From: JBKHBQ01 sp046542305
Lineage (GTDB): Bacteria > Bacteroidota > Bacteroidia > Bacteroidales > 4484-276
Direction: 5' to 3'
DNA: 6,192 nucleotides
Assembly (NCBI GenBank): GCA_046542305.1
Contig: JBKHBQ010000238.1
Location: 1-6,192, forward strand
In this document: positions 5,853 to 6,192 of the stretch, one piece after another
Layout of the letters: the number at the start of each line of letters is the position of its first letter
How positions within the stretch are numbered: the first letter of the stretch is position 1
Program-made: the position numbers and the translations under genes
Notes under the pieces: model-generated
Databases searched by the model: none
Seen by the model: only the letters and a program-made list of their open reading frames with translations
Told to the model about the DNA's origin: nothing

Positions 5853-6192
5853 ATGAAAACATCTGTACCATTTTCAGCCCGGTTCATTCGATTTCTGCTG
5901 TATAATTTCTGTAGCGTCTGTCTTGTAATTCCAGGATATGCACAGTTTATCAGCCCCTCATCAACAAATGATCATACCCGCAACGGGCTGCCGCCGGGGT
6001 GGGAATATCAAAGCAATACTACCAATCCGCACGGAATCATTGTTGTATTGGATGCCAATCCACGCATTAACAATATTCCGATCAATCCCGGCGACTATAT
6101 AGGCGCTTTTTATACTGATGATTTCGGTGATCTTAAATGTGGGGGTGCCGATGTCTGGCTTGGGAATGCCAATATTATTTTTCCTGCCTACC
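5853..6192 (+). CDS. Secreted surface protein, N-terminal fragment (cut by window edge)
   Basis: An open reading frame of 113 codons runs without a stop to the right edge. Residues 1-30 form a signal peptide with a positive N-region (RFIR), a hydrophobic core (FLLYNFCSVCLVI) and probable cleavage after GYA before Q31. The mature part shows LPPGWEYQ (46-53), a segment of beta-strand character HGIIVVLDANPRINNIPINP (60-79), GDYIGAFYTDDFG (80-92) and KCGGADVWLG (95-104). From memory, this LPPGW / GDYIG.FY / CGG pattern occurs at the start of large Bacteroidota secreted or cell-surface proteins, many of which end in a type IX secretion sorting domain; the C-terminus is outside the window, so that cannot be checked here. 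The function is unknown. The ATG is preceded by an A-rich leader without a Shine-Dalgarno, and the signal peptide directly after it supports the choice. Confidence 0.85.
   Translation, partial: MKTSVPFSARFIRFLLYNFCSVCLVIPGYAQFISPSSTNDHTRNGLPPGWEYQSNTTNPHGIIVVLDANPRINNIPINPGDYIGAFYTDDFGDLKCGGADVWLGNANIIFPAY

Noticed and set aside
1..6192. A new multi-gene defence or mobile system
   Set aside because: Genes alternate in strand, have apparently separate promoters and no shared theme beyond the envelope; no integrase, transposase, nuclease, toxin pair or repeat array is present.

Overview
The window looks like chromosomal DNA of a Bacteroidota bacterium, probably a Bacteroidales-like or related environmental lineage. 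Three things point there. Starts lack Shine-Dalgarno sequences and sit behind A-rich leaders. Upstream of several starts are copies of, or near matches to, the Bacteroidota -7 promoter element TAnnTTTG. The proteins are typical of the phylum: a large exported TPR protein, an exported uncharacterised beta-rich family, and a surface protein with the LPPGW / GDYIG / CGG pattern. I see no rRNA, tRNA, CRISPR array, insertion sequence, phage gene or integration site.

Layout, left to right. Positions 1-848 (minus) hold the N-terminal 282 codons of a UvrA-family ATPase that runs off the left edge. It goes directly from the first ATPase half to the zinc-knuckle region and lacks the roughly 135-140 residues that carry the UvrB-binding domain in canonical UvrA, so it resembles class II UvrA (UvrA2-like). 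A 172-base divergent gap follows, then an 814-residue exported TPR-array protein (1021-3465, plus). Next is a small MazG-like nucleotide pyrophosphohydrolase (3514-3852, plus), probably with its own weak promoter. It converges, with a 13-base gap, on an exported, cysteine-rich protein of unknown function (3866-4600, minus). A 187-base divergent intergenic region with several nested inverted CTAA/TTAG repeats separates that gene from a CPBP-family intramembrane protease (4788-5726, plus), which has a perfect -7 element. At the right edge is the start of a secreted surface protein (5853 to the end, plus), also behind a perfect -7 element.

How the genes work together: strands alternate and most genes appear to have their own promoter, so I see no long operon and no evidence for one multi-gene system. 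The UvrA-like protein (DNA repair or a repair-related role) and the MazG-like enzyme (nucleotide-pool cleaning) are both housekeeping-type maintenance proteins. The TPR protein, the cysteine-rich protein, the CPBP protease and the surface protein all concern the cell envelope. The best places for a second look are the domain-deleted UvrA, the exported cysteine-cluster protein, and the inverted-repeat region it shares with the CPBP gene.
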